In this document: one piece after another, positions 16,876 to 25,385 of the stretch
How the letters are laid out: each line of letters begins with the position of its first letter
How positions within the stretch are numbered: position 1 is the stretch's first letter
Assembly: GCF_000384315.1 (NCBI RefSeq)
Contig: NZ_ARVW01000001.1
Coordinates: forward strand, 1,063,746 to 1,127,745
DNA from: Amycolatopsis nigrescens CSC17Ta-90
Lineage (GTDB): Bacteria; Actinomycetota; Actinomycetes; Mycobacteriales; Pseudonocardiaceae
Length of the DNA stretch: 64,000 nt
Direction: 5' to 3'
Notes under the pieces: generated by a model
Seen by the model: only the letters and a program-made list of their open reading frames with translations
Database searches by the model: none
What the model was told of the DNA's origin: nothing
Position numbers and translations under genes: made by a program

Positions 16876-18603
16876 TCAGGGGTTCATCCGGTAGGTCCCG
16901 CTCAGCGCCGCGACCTCGGCCCAGACGCGGTCGAACCGACCGGCGTCCACCACCGGCTTGCGCACCGCGGCCAGCGCGAGCCGCTGCTGCGCCTCGGTGG
17001 AACCGGACTTGCCGTACAGCTCAACCGCGCCGGCCGAGAAGTCCCGCACCAGCACCTCGAAGATCTGGTCCAGCACGTCGTCCGCCAGCCCGGTGATCTC
17101 CGCCTGCTCGAGGACGAGCTGCCCGTAGACGACCAGGGTGAACAGCTCCGCCACGGCGAGCCCGAAGTCGAGGTCGGCCTGCTGGTCCGCGTCCGGGGTG
17201 GCCTTGGCCAGCAGCTCGACCAGTCCCTCGGCCTGTTCGGTGAACCTGGCCACGTTCGGCACGCCAGCCGAACGCGTGTACACCGCACGCCAGTCGTGGA
17301 AGCGCACCTTGGACAGTCCGCGGGCCGGTCCCTGGCGGAACAGGAACTCGTCGTCGGCCGCGTCCGCCCTGGTCGGCACCTCCGGGTAGCTCTCCGGCTG
17401 GAACAGGTACGCCGGCATGAACTTGGCGATCAGGGCCAGGTTCACCGCGACCGTGCCCTCCAGCTTCGGCAGGCCGTCCACGTCGGTCTTGGCCATCGCG
17501 AGATAGGTGTCCGCCTCGAAACCCTTGGCCGCCACCACATCCGCGACCAGGCCGATCACCCGCTGCGCCTCGGTGGTCACCTTCATCTTGGTGATCGGGT
17601 TGAACAGCAGGTACCGGCGGTCCTCGGCGTTCGCCGAACGGAAGTAGTCGATCGACCGGTCGGAGAACAGCCGCATCGCCACCAGCCGGGCGTAGGCGTC
17701 CACGAACTCCCTGCGCACATGCGGGAAGTCGGTGACCGGATTGCCGTAGAGCACCCGGTTGTGCGCGTGCGTGATCGCTTCGTAGAGCGAGTGCGTCGCC
17801 ATCCCGATGCCGCCGAAGCACAGGTTGAACTTGCCGATGTTCACCGTGTTCAGCGCGGCGCTGAAGGCCTCGGCGCCGGTGTGCAGCAGATCCTCCTCGC
17901 GCACCGGGTAGTCCTCCAGCCGGAACTCCGCCACATACATCTGCGACGGCACCACGTTCTTCACCACGTGGTAGTTCGGGTGGTCCGAGTCGGCGTAGAA
18001 GAACACGTACTGGTCCTGGCCCTCGACCCCGTCCAGCCGGCCGAACACCGACACCGTGCCGGCGCAGTTGCCGTTGCCGATGTAGTACTTCGAGCCGTTG
18101 GCGAGGTAGCCGCCAGCGCCGTCCGGGGTCAGCACCAGGTCCGAGGAGTAGATGTCCGCGCCGTGCTCCTTTTCGGACAATCCGAACGCGCCGACTCCGC
18201 CGGCGGCCAGCGCGTCCGCGGCCCGCTTGCGGGCGGTCTCGTTCCCGCTCTGCCACACCGGGCCGAGGCCGAGAATGGTGACCTGCCACGGGTACCAGTA
18301 GTTGAGCCCGTAGAAGCCGAGGATTTCCGACAGCGCGGCGATCCGGCTGGTGTCCCAGCGCTTGTCCGGGTGGCCGTCTGCGTCGCCGGCGGGGGTGAGG
18401 AAGGTGGCGAACAACCCTTCCTTGCCGGCGAACTCCAGGAAGTCCGAGTAGAAGACCTTCGCGTGGTAGTCCTCGGTCAGCTTCGCCTTGCCGCGGCCTT
18501 CGAACCAGTCGATGGTGGCCCGGAGCAGCCGCCGGGTCTCCGCGTCGAACTGCCGCGGGTCGTAGGTGTGCGGGTTCAGCAGCGCTGCGGGCTGTTTGCC
18601 CAT
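16876..18603 (-). CDS. Acyl-CoA dehydrogenase
   Basis: A 575-residue flavoprotein of the acyl-CoA dehydrogenase superfamily, catalysing alpha,beta-desaturation of acyl-CoA with FAD. Seen are the middle-domain run GVGAFGLSEKEHGADIYSSD and GSKYYIGNGNCAGTVSVFGR, and the helical C-terminal domain including GGIGMATHSLYEAITHAHNRV. It is longer than classic FadE proteins (about 380-400), with extra N- and C-terminal segments. The ATG at 18603 has GAGGAGG about 7 bases upstream; an apparent upstream extension is only the translated palindrome at 18655-18700. The substrate chain length is unknown. Confidence 0.88.
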   Translation of the reverse strand: MGKQPAALLNPHTYDPRQFDAETRRLLRATIDWFEGRGKAKLTEDYHAKVFYSDFLEFAGKEGLFATFLTPAGDADGHPDKRWDTSRIAALSEILGFYGLNYWYPWQVTILGLGPVWQSGNETARKRAADALAAGGVGAFGLSEKEHGADIYSSDLVLTPDGAGGYLANGSKYYIGNGNCAGTVSVFGRLDGVEGQDQYVFFYADSDHPNYHVVKNVVPSQMYVAEFRLEDYPVREEDLLHTGAEAFSAALNTVNIGKFNLCFGGIGMATHSLYEAITHAHNRVLYGNPVTDFPHVRREFVDAYARLVAMRLFSDRSIDYFRSANAEDRRYLLFNPITKMKVTTEAQRVIGLVADVVAAKGFEADTYLAMAKTDVDGLPKLEGTVAVNLALIAKFMPAYLFQPESYPEVPTRADAADDEFLFRQGPARGLSKVRFHDWRAVYTRSAGVPNVARFTEQAEGLVELLAKATPDADQQADLDFGLAVAELFTLVVYGQLVLEQAEITGLADDVLDQIFEVLVRDFSAGAVELYGKSGSTEAQQRLALAAVRKPVVDAGRFDRVWAEVAALSGTYRMNP

Positions 18604-18654
18604 GGATGGCCTCCTCGCCGTCTTACTGGCGGGTAACTTACCACCACGCGCACG

Positions 18655-18700
18655 GTCGTGAGTGAAAAGTGTTCCTGGGGCAACACTTTTCACTCACGAC
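18655..18700. terminator. Perfect 19-bp palindrome, second copy of the GTGAGTGAAAAGTGTT element
   Basis: Arms GTCGTGAGTGAAAAGTGTT (18655-18673) and its exact complement (18682-18700) flank an 8-base loop. It lies 21 bases beyond the end of the leftward sigma factor gene and 52 bases upstream of the leftward acyl-CoA dehydrogenase gene, where it would terminate sigma factor transcripts. The arm sequence is shared with the element at 1540-1581. Confidence 0.8.
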
Positions 18701-18720
18701 GGTCATACTGGCCACACCGG

Positions 18721-19293
18721 TCACACCGCGCCGTTGTCCGCTTCCCAGCTGGCGTCCAGCAGGTCCTGGCGGGCGCGGGCCACCCTGGAGCGGATGGTGC
18801 CGACCGGGCAGCCGCACACGTCGGCCGCCTCCTGGTAGGACAGCCCGAGCACCTGGGTGAGCACCAGCACCTCCCGCCGGTCCGAGTCCAGCCCGGACAG
18901 CAGCAGGCGCAGCTCGACCAGGTCCTCGAAACCGCCGGTGCGCTGCTCGTTGCGGCGCTCCACCACGGACTCCCAGTCCGCGTCGCCGCTGATCCGGGGC
19001 CGCGCGGAAGCGGACCGGATGCTGTCCACCACGACCCGCCTTGCGATCGACAGCAGCCAGGTCCTGGACGAGGACCGCCCGGCGAACCGGCGCAGGCTGC
19101 CGAACGCCCGCAGATAGGTCTCCTGGGTGAGGTCGTCGGCCGAGCTGACATCGGCGAGATGCGCGACGAACCGCCAGACGTCGGCCTGCGTGGCCCGGAC
19201 CCAGTCCTCCAGGGCACGCCGGTCGCCACGGGCGGCCGAGATGGCCATGGCGGTCACCCGCTCGTCGTGATCGCCGTCGCGCTGCCTCGACAT
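18721..19293 (-). CDS. sigC: ECF-type RNA polymerase sigma factor, SigC-like
   Basis: A 190-residue extracytoplasmic-function sigma factor. Region 2 reads [26 protein letters not shown] with the core-binding [11 protein letters not shown] motif, followed by [15 protein letters not shown]; region 4 reads [38 protein letters not shown]. The arrangement and the [19 protein letters not shown] signature resemble mycobacterial SigC. It is divergent by 62 bases from a zinc-finger membrane protein that may act as its anti-sigma factor or be a target. Confidence 0.9.
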   Translation of the reverse strand: MSRQRDGDHDERVTAMAISAARGDRRALEDWVRATQADVWRFVAHLADVSSADDLTQETYLRAFGSLRRFAGRSSSRTWLLSIARRVVVDSIRSASARPRISGDADWESVVERRNEQRTGGFEDLVELRLLLSGLDSDRREVLVLTQVLGLSYQEAADVCGCPVGTIRSRVARARQDLLDASWEADNGAV

Positions 19294-19355
19294 GGCGACA
19301 GGTTATTACACGGGCCGCCGGGAACCGACGCGCGCCGAGGGCCGACTATCTAACC

Positions 19356-20093
19356 GTGCGATGTGAGGTATGCCGAGAAGCGCTGTCCGCCCGGCTGGAC
19401 GGCGAGCAGGAACCGGTGCCGGCCGAAGCGGTCGACCGGCATCTCGCCGGCTGCCCTGGCTGCCGGTCCTACCAGGCCAGGGCCCAGTTGCTGCACCGGT
19501 CCATGACGCTGCGCCCGGCGCCGGCGGTGCCGGACCTGACCACGGTCATCCTGGACCGGACCCCCGCGCCACCCGCCGAGCGCTGGGCGTTGCGGATCGC
19601 GCTGGGCGTGGTCGCGATCGCCCAGCTGACCCTCGCCGTGTCCCAGCTGCTGGGAGCCGGGCACGCCGGGCATGCGGGCGGCCTCCAGCTCGGGCACCTC
19701 GACCACGAGAGCGCGGCTTGGAACCTGGCCGTCGGGGTCGGGCTGCTCTGGGCGGCGCTGCGGCCGCGGGCCGCCGTCGGGCAGCTGCCGGTGCTCGCCG
19801 GGTTCGTCGCGGTGCTGACCGTGCTCTCCACCGGCGACCTGATCAACCAGGCGGTCTCGGTGGGCCGGGTGCTCTCCCACGGCCTCGTCGTGCTCGGGCT
19901 GCTGCTGCTCTTCCTGGTGCACCGCCAGTACCGCGGCCACCACCCGCTGCCCGCCGGCTACGGCGACTCGTCGGGCACCGGGGACACCTCGGCGAGCACG
20001 ACGGACGACGACCACGCGCTCGACTCCGGCGGCCGCGGGCCGCGGCGGGTGCACCGCTTCCACCGCCCGGCCAGCAAGCACCGTGCCGCATAG
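19356..20093 (+). CDS. Zinc-finger (zf-HC2) membrane protein, possible anti-sigma factor
   Basis: A 245-residue protein. Residues 1-40 carry the anti-sigma zinc-binding pattern CEVCREALSARLDGE...HLAGCPGC (HxxxCxxC). Hydrophobic segments follow, at about 75-95 (WALRIALGVVAIAQLTLAVSQLL), 120-165 and 170-190, then a Ser/Thr/Asp/His-rich cytoplasmic-looking tail. The architecture is that of a membrane-bound anti-sigma factor with extra helices. It starts at GTG 19356, divergent from the SigC-like gene, so it probably senses an envelope signal for that sigma factor. SigC of mycobacteria has no established anti-sigma factor, so this is inference. Confidence 0.75.
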   Translation: MRCEVCREALSARLDGEQEPVPAEAVDRHLAGCPGCRSYQARAQLLHRSMTLRPAPAVPDLTTVILDRTPAPPAERWALRIALGVVAIAQLTLAVSQLLGAGHAGHAGGLQLGHLDHESAAWNLAVGVGLLWAALRPRAAVGQLPVLAGFVAVLTVLSTGDLINQAVSVGRVLSHGLVVLGLLLLFLVHRQYRGHHPLPAGYGDSSGTGDTSASTTDDDHALDSGGRGPRRVHRFHRPASKHRAA

Positions 20094-20167
20094 GGGTTGT
20101 TCTTCCGCGAGCCTGTAACGGGACCCGCTCGCCCTGCGAATCATGGGCGACGAGAACGAGGTGCCCT

Positions 20168-21043
20168 ATGGTCCCCAGATCCCTGTTGCGGCGCGGTGCA
20201 GCGCTGGCCGGAGTCGTACTGCTCAGCGCCGGTATCGCCACGGCGAGTCCAGCGGCCGCGGCGGAACCCGAAGTGGAGGTGAGCGTTTCGCCGTCCACCG
20301 CGCAACCCGGTGACGTGCTGACCGTGACCGAAACGATCCGCAACCAGACCGGGGGCTCCATTCTCAACCCGACCGCCCGGTTGTTCAGCGAGCCGACCCC
20401 GATCACCGCCTACAGCACGCTGGAAGGCTGCACCGGCGCCGCCGTGTGCACCACAGTGGACGGTCCGGACGGGCCGGTGGGCTACCAGGCGGTGCTGGCC
20501 GCCGCGATGGACAACAACCAGGCCGTGACGGTCACCTTCACCCTGCGCCTCTCGGCCGAGCTCACCGAGCTCGACGAAACCCTGCTGGGACAGCTGTTCG
20601 GCCGGAACTACGCGACCGAGAAGACCCCGGGTCCCGCCCTCACCGTCCGGGCCGACGCGGACGCGTCCGTAAAACTGACCGGCACCCCGAAGTTCGGCCT
20701 GCTGGTGTCGCGCCTCGAGTTCACGGTCACGATCGGCAACGCCGGCCCGGCCCGGCTCCGCAACGCGAAGGTCACCACCACGCTGCCCGCCGGGCTGAAC
20801 GCCAATGCGAGCGGCGCCTGTGCGGCGGGCGCCGCCGGAGTGGTCTGCACCGTGCCCGAACTGGCCGCCGGCGCGACCACCAAGCTCACCTTCTCGGTGC
20901 CGCTGAAGCTGCTCTCCCTTGGCCTGCCGTACCGGTTCACCGCGAGCCGTACCGCATCGGACAGCCACGATCCCAACCCCGCCAACGACACCGCGGCCAC
21001 CACCTGTACCGTGCTGACCCCGCTACTGGCCGGCTGCGGCTGA
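20168..21043 (+). CDS. Secreted DUF11-type repeat-domain protein
   Basis: A 291-residue exported protein. The signal peptide covers about residues 1-32 (RSLLRRGAALAGVVLLSAG, cleavage near SPAAAA-EP). Two beta-sandwich domains follow: one opening with VEVSVSPSTAQPGDVLTVTETIRNQT and a DUF11-like domain (FTVTIGNAGPARLRNAKVTTTLPAGL ... DPNPANDTAATTCTV). Such domains are found in cell-surface structural or adhesion proteins. Start at ATG 20168 with GAGG 8 bases upstream. No catalytic residues are visible; a surface or binding role is inferred. Confidence 0.8.
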   Translation: MVPRSLLRRGAALAGVVLLSAGIATASPAAAAEPEVEVSVSPSTAQPGDVLTVTETIRNQTGGSILNPTARLFSEPTPITAYSTLEGCTGAAVCTTVDGPDGPVGYQAVLAAAMDNNQAVTVTFTLRLSAELTELDETLLGQLFGRNYATEKTPGPALTVRADADASVKLTGTPKFGLLVSRLEFTVTIGNAGPARLRNAKVTTTLPAGLNANASGACAAGAAGVVCTVPELAAGATTKLTFSVPLKLLSLGLPYRFTASRTASDSHDPNPANDTAATTCTVLTPLLAGCG

Positions 21044-21066
21044 GCCCGATATGCGAGGCTGGCGCG

Positions 21067-21891
21067 ATGAGTGACCTCGAGCGCCGTTACCTCCAGGAAC
21101 TGATCATCGCGGAGCTGGGCGTACCACGCACTTTCGACAGCGGCGCCGAGATCGAGCGGCGCGTCACCTTCCTAACCGAGACCCTGCGCACGTCCGGCGC
21201 GAACGGCCTGGTGCTCGGCATCAGCGGCGGGGTGGACTCCAGCACCGCCGGGCGGCTGTGCCAGCTCGCCGTGCAGCGGGTGCGGGACGGCGGCGGGGAG
21301 GCGACCTTCGTCGCGATGCGACTGCCCTACGGGGTGCAGGGCGACGAGGCGGACGCCCAGCGCTCGCTGGAGTTCATCCGGCCGGACCGGACGGTGACGG
21401 TGAACGTGAAACCGGCCAGTGACGCGATGTTCGAGTCGGTGCGACCGGAACTGTCGACCGCCGGGCGAGAGGACTTCCTGCTCGGCAACATCAAGGCCCG
21501 TCAGCGGATGATCGCCCAGTACGCGATCGGCGGCGACATCGGCGGGCTGGTGGTGGGCACCGACCACGCGGCCGAGGCGGTGATGGGCTTCTTCACCAAG
21601 TACGGCGACGGCGCCTGCGACCTGACCCCCCTGTCCGGGCTGACCAAACGGCGCGTCCGCGCACTGGCCACCGAGTTGGGCGCGCCGCCGGAGGTGGTGC
21701 AGAAGGTGCCGACCGCGGACCTGGAGTCCGATCAGCCCGGGCTGCCGGATGAAGACGCCTTCGGCATCGGCTACCACGAGATCGACGAGTTCCTGGAGGG
21801 AAACCCGGTGAGCGACAAGGCATACCGGACCATCCTGAGCTGGCACCGCCGCACCGCGCACAAGCGCGCGGTGCCGATCGCCTGCCCGTGA
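21067..21891 (+). CDS. nadE: Ammonia-dependent NAD+ synthetase
   Basis: A 274-residue enzyme that amidates deamido-NAD+ to NAD+ using ATP and ammonia, the last step of NAD synthesis. The length and lack of an N-terminal nitrilase domain mark it as the short, ammonia-dependent type. Visible are the ATP-PPase P-loop GISGGVDSS (about residues 54-62), GTDHAAEAVMGFFTKYGDGACDLTPLSGLTKR and PTADLESDQPGLPDE. Actinobacteria usually carry the glutamine-dependent two-domain enzyme, so this may be an additional copy. It follows the DUF11 gene by 23 bases. Confidence 0.93.
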   Translation: MSDLERRYLQELIIAELGVPRTFDSGAEIERRVTFLTETLRTSGANGLVLGISGGVDSSTAGRLCQLAVQRVRDGGGEATFVAMRLPYGVQGDEADAQRSLEFIRPDRTVTVNVKPASDAMFESVRPELSTAGREDFLLGNIKARQRMIAQYAIGGDIGGLVVGTDHAAEAVMGFFTKYGDGACDLTPLSGLTKRRVRALATELGAPPEVVQKVPTADLESDQPGLPDEDAFGIGYHEIDEFLEGNPVSDKAYRTILSWHRRTAHKRAVPIACP

Positions 21892-21895
21892 CTCC

Positions 21896-22633
21896 TCAGG
21901 CGTGCAAGGGGACGTCCTCGGCGGTGTCGGCCACCGTGGCCGCCGTGGACACAGTGGCCGGCTCGGGTTCGCAGGGCAGCAGGCCCAGCCGGTAGCCGAG
22001 GGCGACCGCGTGCGTCCGGTTGTGCGCGGCCAGCTTGCTGAGCACGGACCGCACGTGGCAGCGCACGGTGTCCGTGCTCAGGTACAGCTGCCGCGCGATC
22101 GCGTCGTTGGTCATGCCCTCGGCCACCAGTACGAGCACGGTGTGCTCCCGTGCGCTGAGCGGGCGGCGCCCCGGCCCTGCGGCGGTGAGTTCTTCGGGTG
22201 AGCCGGGATAGTGGTGTCCCCGCCGGAAACACGTCCTCGCCATCGCCACCCGCAGTTCGGCCGCAGTGACGTCGGACGGCAGCAGCCCGCGCACCCCGGC
22301 CGCCCGCAGCGCGCGCAGCGTGTCCGCCCCGGCCGCACCGGAGAGCAGCACCAGCAGCGGCACCTCCGGGTGTCGCTCGCCGAGCCGGGTCGCCAGCCGC
22401 ATCGCCTCCGGTGCCTCGGCGTGCGCGATCACCATCGCCGGACCGGTCGCGCCGATCAGCTCGAAGACGGCATCGACCGTGCCCGCCGGTGCCGCCGTGC
22501 TGAGTTCGGGCAGCGCCAGTGCCGCGTTGGCGGCGACCCCGAGACCGGAGATGGGATAGGGGTCGAACACCACGATCGTCCGGCCGTAGGTCCGGCCGTC
22601 AGTCCGGGCATGGCGGTTCGCCGGGTCATCCAA
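21896..22633 (-). CDS. LuxR/NarL-type response-regulator-like protein
   Basis: A 245-residue protein with a receiver-like N-terminal half (IVVFDPYPISGLGVAANAAL; VPLLVLLSGAAGADTLRALRAAGVRGLLPSDV) and a LuxR helix-turn-helix LSAREHTVLVLVAEGMTNDAIARQLYLSTDTVRCHVRSVL near residues 155-205. The usual phosphoacceptor Asp in strand 3 is replaced (PAMVIAHAEAPEA), so it is probably an atypical receiver regulated without phosphorylation. It overlaps the upstream STAS-like gene by 8 bases and is presumably translationally coupled to it. Confidence 0.85.
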   Translation of the reverse strand: MDDPANRHARTDGRTYGRTIVVFDPYPISGLGVAANAALALPELSTAAPAGTVDAVFELIGATGPAMVIAHAEAPEAMRLATRLGERHPEVPLLVLLSGAAGADTLRALRAAGVRGLLPSDVTAAELRVAMARTCFRRGHHYPGSPEELTAAGPGRRPLSAREHTVLVLVAEGMTNDAIARQLYLSTDTVRCHVRSVLSKLAAHNRTHAVALGYRLGLLPCEPEPATVSTAATVADTAEDVPLHA

Positions 22634-23012
22634 CGCGCACCCCGGGCGCGTCGTCCAGCGCGACCGCGACCCCCAGTTCCGGATACACCTCCAGCGAGCG
22701 CAGCGACCGGTCCGCGCGCAGGGCCGCCAGTACGTCGTGGTCCGTGGCCACCAGCCGCAGCGGAACCTCCCGCACCTCCACCGCTTCGGAGACCCTTGCC
22801 AGTACCGACATCCGCAGCGGGGTCAGCCGGCGGGACGCGCTGAGGTCCACCACCACCGAGGTCAGTGGCGCGCCGGTGATCAGCGCGCAGATCAGGTCCA
22901 CCACCCACCGGCCGCCGGAGAGCGAGTCCTCGTCGTAGGAAGCCTGCACCACGACGACGCCGTCCGCGTCCCGGCGCACGACTCGCAACCAGGGTCCGAG
23001 AATCTCTGCCAT
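22626..23012 (-). CDS. STAS-like anti-sigma-antagonist-type protein
   Basis: A 128-residue single-domain protein with a fold pattern like STAS domains: VVVVQASYDEDSLSGGRWVVDLICALITGAPLTSVVVDLSASRRLTPLRMSVLARVSEAVEVREVPLRLVATDHDVLAALRA. The segment SVVVDLSASRRLT resembles the strand/loop where anti-sigma antagonists carry their phosphorylatable Ser or Thr. It overlaps the downstream LuxR-type gene, suggesting a two-protein switch. Assignment rests on pattern only. Confidence 0.6.
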   Translation of the reverse strand: MAEILGPWLRVVRRDADGVVVVQASYDEDSLSGGRWVVDLICALITGAPLTSVVVDLSASRRLTPLRMSVLARVSEAVEVREVPLRLVATDHDVLAALRADRSLRSLEVYPELGVAVALDDAPGVRVG

Positions 23013-23457
23013 GGTTACCGTCCCCTTCTGACACGACGCCCGCGGGCTGCCAGGCGATCTTCGTGAACCCGGTCAACGACCGTCGGTGAATTTCGGTCCT
23101 GTGACGGACCGGACAAGGAGAATCAGTAACGTGAACAACTGTCGCCTTTCTTCGCTCCGGCGCAGGTGACAACGATCTTTCGCGCACGGCAAACGAAACC
23201 GGCAAAGGCGTAATTCAGCCGGGCGGACCTACTCAGACGGGTGAGCCGCAAGATGGTTGAAAGAGAAACTTCACGGTTTCCGGCAGAACCCAGCAGACAG
23301 GGATTCCGGTTTCCCTGCCAACACTATTCAGGGCGGCACGGCCGTCGTCCAGCCCCGGACGGCGGCAGAAAGGCGGCACTCTCGCGGGTTAACCCGGCGA
23401 GGGTGACTTCATCACTACCGTTGGCGATCGGATGGCTACCCAGTGCATCATCGGAAC
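23013..23457. other. Intergenic region (about 445 bp) between divergent regulator and DUF6401-type genes
   Basis: No convincing gene is present: the open frames here are low-complexity shadows. AT-richer patches near 23180-23330 probably hold the promoters of the two divergent units. No specific operator or RNA structure was recognised. Confidence 0.5.
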
Positions 23458-23901
23458 ATGAGCTGGCTGGACCTGCTGACCGACCGATCGGCGCGCCGCT
23501 GGCTGTCCGCGGTGGCCGCCGAGCTGACCGCCGGCTGGGCCGCACTGGCCGCGGACCCCTCCCTGCACAAGGGTTTCGAACGGCATCTGCGCGGCGCCGC
23601 CGACTCGGTGCGCCGCGAGGAGGAACTCGTCCTGCGCACCTCCCCGGTGAGCCCGCTGGTCCTGCTCGCCAGTCACGCGCACGACGTCCGCGCCCTCGCG
23701 CTGCGCACCGGCTGGCGCCCGCCCGACGAGCCGGCGGACTGGACGCCCGGCGAGTGGACCGGGCTCCGGCTGCTCGCCTGCTACCGGCTGGCCGCCCGTG
23801 AACCGCGCGGACCCCGGCTGCCGGTCGCGCCGGAAGGTGTTCCGTTGCCGTCCTTCGCGCTTCCCGAGGCATTGCACGTTCACCACGCCGGCCCGGAATA
23901 G
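23458..23901 (+). CDS. DUF6401-type protein
   Basis: A 147-residue actinobacterial protein opening with MSWLDLLTDRSARRWLSAVAAEL and continuing with SPLVLLASHAHDVRALALRTGWRPPDEPADWTPGEWTGLRLLACYRLA, which resembles the DUF6401 group sometimes found near natural-product genes. It is helical and soluble, without a signal peptide. The ATG at 23458 was chosen over 23443 because it matches the usual N-terminus. Function is unknown, and the family name is a resemblance, not a search result. Confidence 0.65.
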   Translation: MSWLDLLTDRSARRWLSAVAAELTAGWAALAADPSLHKGFERHLRGAADSVRREEELVLRTSPVSPLVLLASHAHDVRALALRTGWRPPDEPADWTPGEWTGLRLLACYRLAAREPRGPRLPVAPEGVPLPSFALPEALHVHHAGPE

Positions 23902-24060
23902 TTCCCGGCCACCCCCGAACTCCCCCGCCGAGACCCTTCCTTTATGCCTTTGCGCGACGATTACGGCACGTACCGCATCGGATCGGCCAGATATTCGTTG
24001 AAAGGTTTGTCGTCGGCTGGACACCCAGGCACGCGACGACGACGGATACGGGGAGCAGAT

Positions 24061-24768
24061 ATGACACTGGACCAGCACCCACCCGGGCCTCCCGGCCGGC
24101 TGCGCCGCCCGTCCGCCCAGCCGGCCGGACTGCGACGCCAGAAGAAGCAGCGGACGCACACCGCCCTGTGGTGCTCGGCGATGCGACTGTTCGCCGACCG
24201 CGGCATCACCAGAACCACCATCGCGGACATCGCCGAGTCGGTCGGCGTGTCCGAGCGGACCTTCTTCCGCTACTACCCGTCCAAGGAGAGCCTGGTCACC
24301 GGGATCACGAAGAAGTTCTGGGAAAGCTTCGTGACACTGGCCGCGCAGCGCCCGGCGGACGAGCCGATGCTGCGCTCGGTGAGCCTGAGCATCCACGCCG
24401 CCTACGCGACCACGTTCGAGACCGACGAGGTGGACGGCGACGTCCGGGACGGCATGCGGAACCTGCTGAAGGTGCTCGCCGCGGCGCCCGAGCTGAACCA
24501 CACCAACAACCTGCAGATCGTGCAGGCGAAGAACCGGCTCGGCGAGCTGCTCTGCCGGCGGCACGGCACCGACGAAGATCCCCGCGCCTACGGGGAGGCG
24601 CACGCCGCGCTGGCCCTGGTGCGCGAGTCGACCTACTGGTGGGTTCGGGACCCGACCAGGACGATCGCCGGGATCTCCTACGACATGTACGAGTCGCTCA
24701 GCGGCGGGGTGATCAAGCTGGTTCAGGAACCGTCCAGGGTCAGCGCGGCCTCGGAAAGCGTGGTGTAG
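24061..24768 (+). CDS. TetR-family transcriptional regulator
   Basis: A 235-residue regulator with a helix-turn-helix near residues 35-80 (AMRLFADRGITRTTIADIAESVGVSERTFFRYYPSKESLV), where the FFRYYPSK turn is typical of actinobacterial TetR proteins. The first 20 residues are Pro/Gly/Gln-rich. The ATG at 24061 has GGGGAG upstream. Its 3' end overlaps the convergent exopolysaccharide-locus gene by 46 bases, so the two are antisense to each other at their ends. Its target is unknown; the adjacent exopolysaccharide genes are one candidate. Confidence 0.85.
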   Translation: MTLDQHPPGPPGRLRRPSAQPAGLRRQKKQRTHTALWCSAMRLFADRGITRTTIADIAESVGVSERTFFRYYPSKESLVTGITKKFWESFVTLAAQRPADEPMLRSVSLSIHAAYATTFETDEVDGDVRDGMRNLLKVLAAAPELNHTNNLQIVQAKNRLGELLCRRHGTDEDPRAYGEAHAALALVRESTYWWVRDPTRTIAGISYDMYESLSGGVIKLVQEPSRVSAASESVV

Positions 24769-25385
24769 AGCTTGTTCTCGGTGAAGCCGGGACCGGTCTG
24801 CTCGCCGATGTAGACGTCCACGTGCCGGTCGCCGCCGAAGCCCGGGGTGAACTCGTCGCTGATCCGCCAGCTCGCCCCCGCCAGCAGCCCGCAGACCTCC
24901 GGATCGATCGCGGCGCCGTCCTCGGCCCTGCCGCAGTCGGCGATCCGGAATCGCCTGCCCGCCGGCAGCACCCCGGGATCGGCGGCGGCCGAGACGAATG
25001 GCTCCAGCGCGCGGCCGGCACTGTCGCGCGGCGCGCTGTCCAGCCAGTAGCCCACGTTGTGGGACCAGTTCAGGTATTTCCCGGCGTGCGGCCCGCTGGT
25101 GATCCGCCCGGTGCCCTCGTCCCGGACGGCCTCGGCGAAACCGCCGGGATAGCTGCCCAGGTCTGCGTCCCCGCGCTCGCAGTCCAGCACCGGGCAGCCG
25201 GTGACCGGTTCGAGTTCGCCGTCCTGGAAGGCTTCCACCGCGGTGTAGTACACGGTCACCAGCCAGTGCTCGGACCTGGCCGGCACCGGCTCGTCCCGCC
25301 CCGGCCGCCAGAGCAGCAGGCCGGCCAGCACGGCGATCGCCACCATCGCGCAGGCCGCGGCGAACAGCCCGCGGCGACCTGTCAT
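24723..25385 (-). CDS. Membrane-anchored 3D-like (double-psi barrel) protein
   Basis: A 220-residue protein with one N-terminal membrane segment (LFAAACAMVAIAVLAGLLLW, residues about 6-25) and an extracellular domain. WLVTVYYTAVEAF, VLPAGRRFRIADCGR and the terminal GDRHVDVYIGEQTG resemble the DPBB-fold 3D domain of MltA/Rpf-associated cell-wall proteins, where such an Asp-rich end is functional. The ATG at 25385 overlaps the upstream glycosyltransferase stop (ATGA). Operon position suggests modification or anchoring of the polysaccharide made by that enzyme; a cell-wall lytic role is also possible. Fold assignment is by eye. Confidence 0.65.
   Translation of the reverse strand: MTGRRGLFAAACAMVAIAVLAGLLLWRPGRDEPVPARSEHWLVTVYYTAVEAFQDGELEPVTGCPVLDCERGDADLGSYPGGFAEAVRDEGTGRITSGPHAGKYLNWSHNVGYWLDSAPRDSAGRALEPFVSAAADPGVLPAGRRFRIADCGRAEDGAAIDPEVCGLLAGASWRISDEFTPGFGGDRHVDVYIGEQTGPGFTENKLYTTLSEAALTLDGS

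Noticed and set aside
23241..23801. 186-codon rightward frame in the gap before and across the DUF6401-type gene
   Set aside because: It overlaps that gene out of frame, and its product is Ala/Arg/Pro low-complexity sequence.
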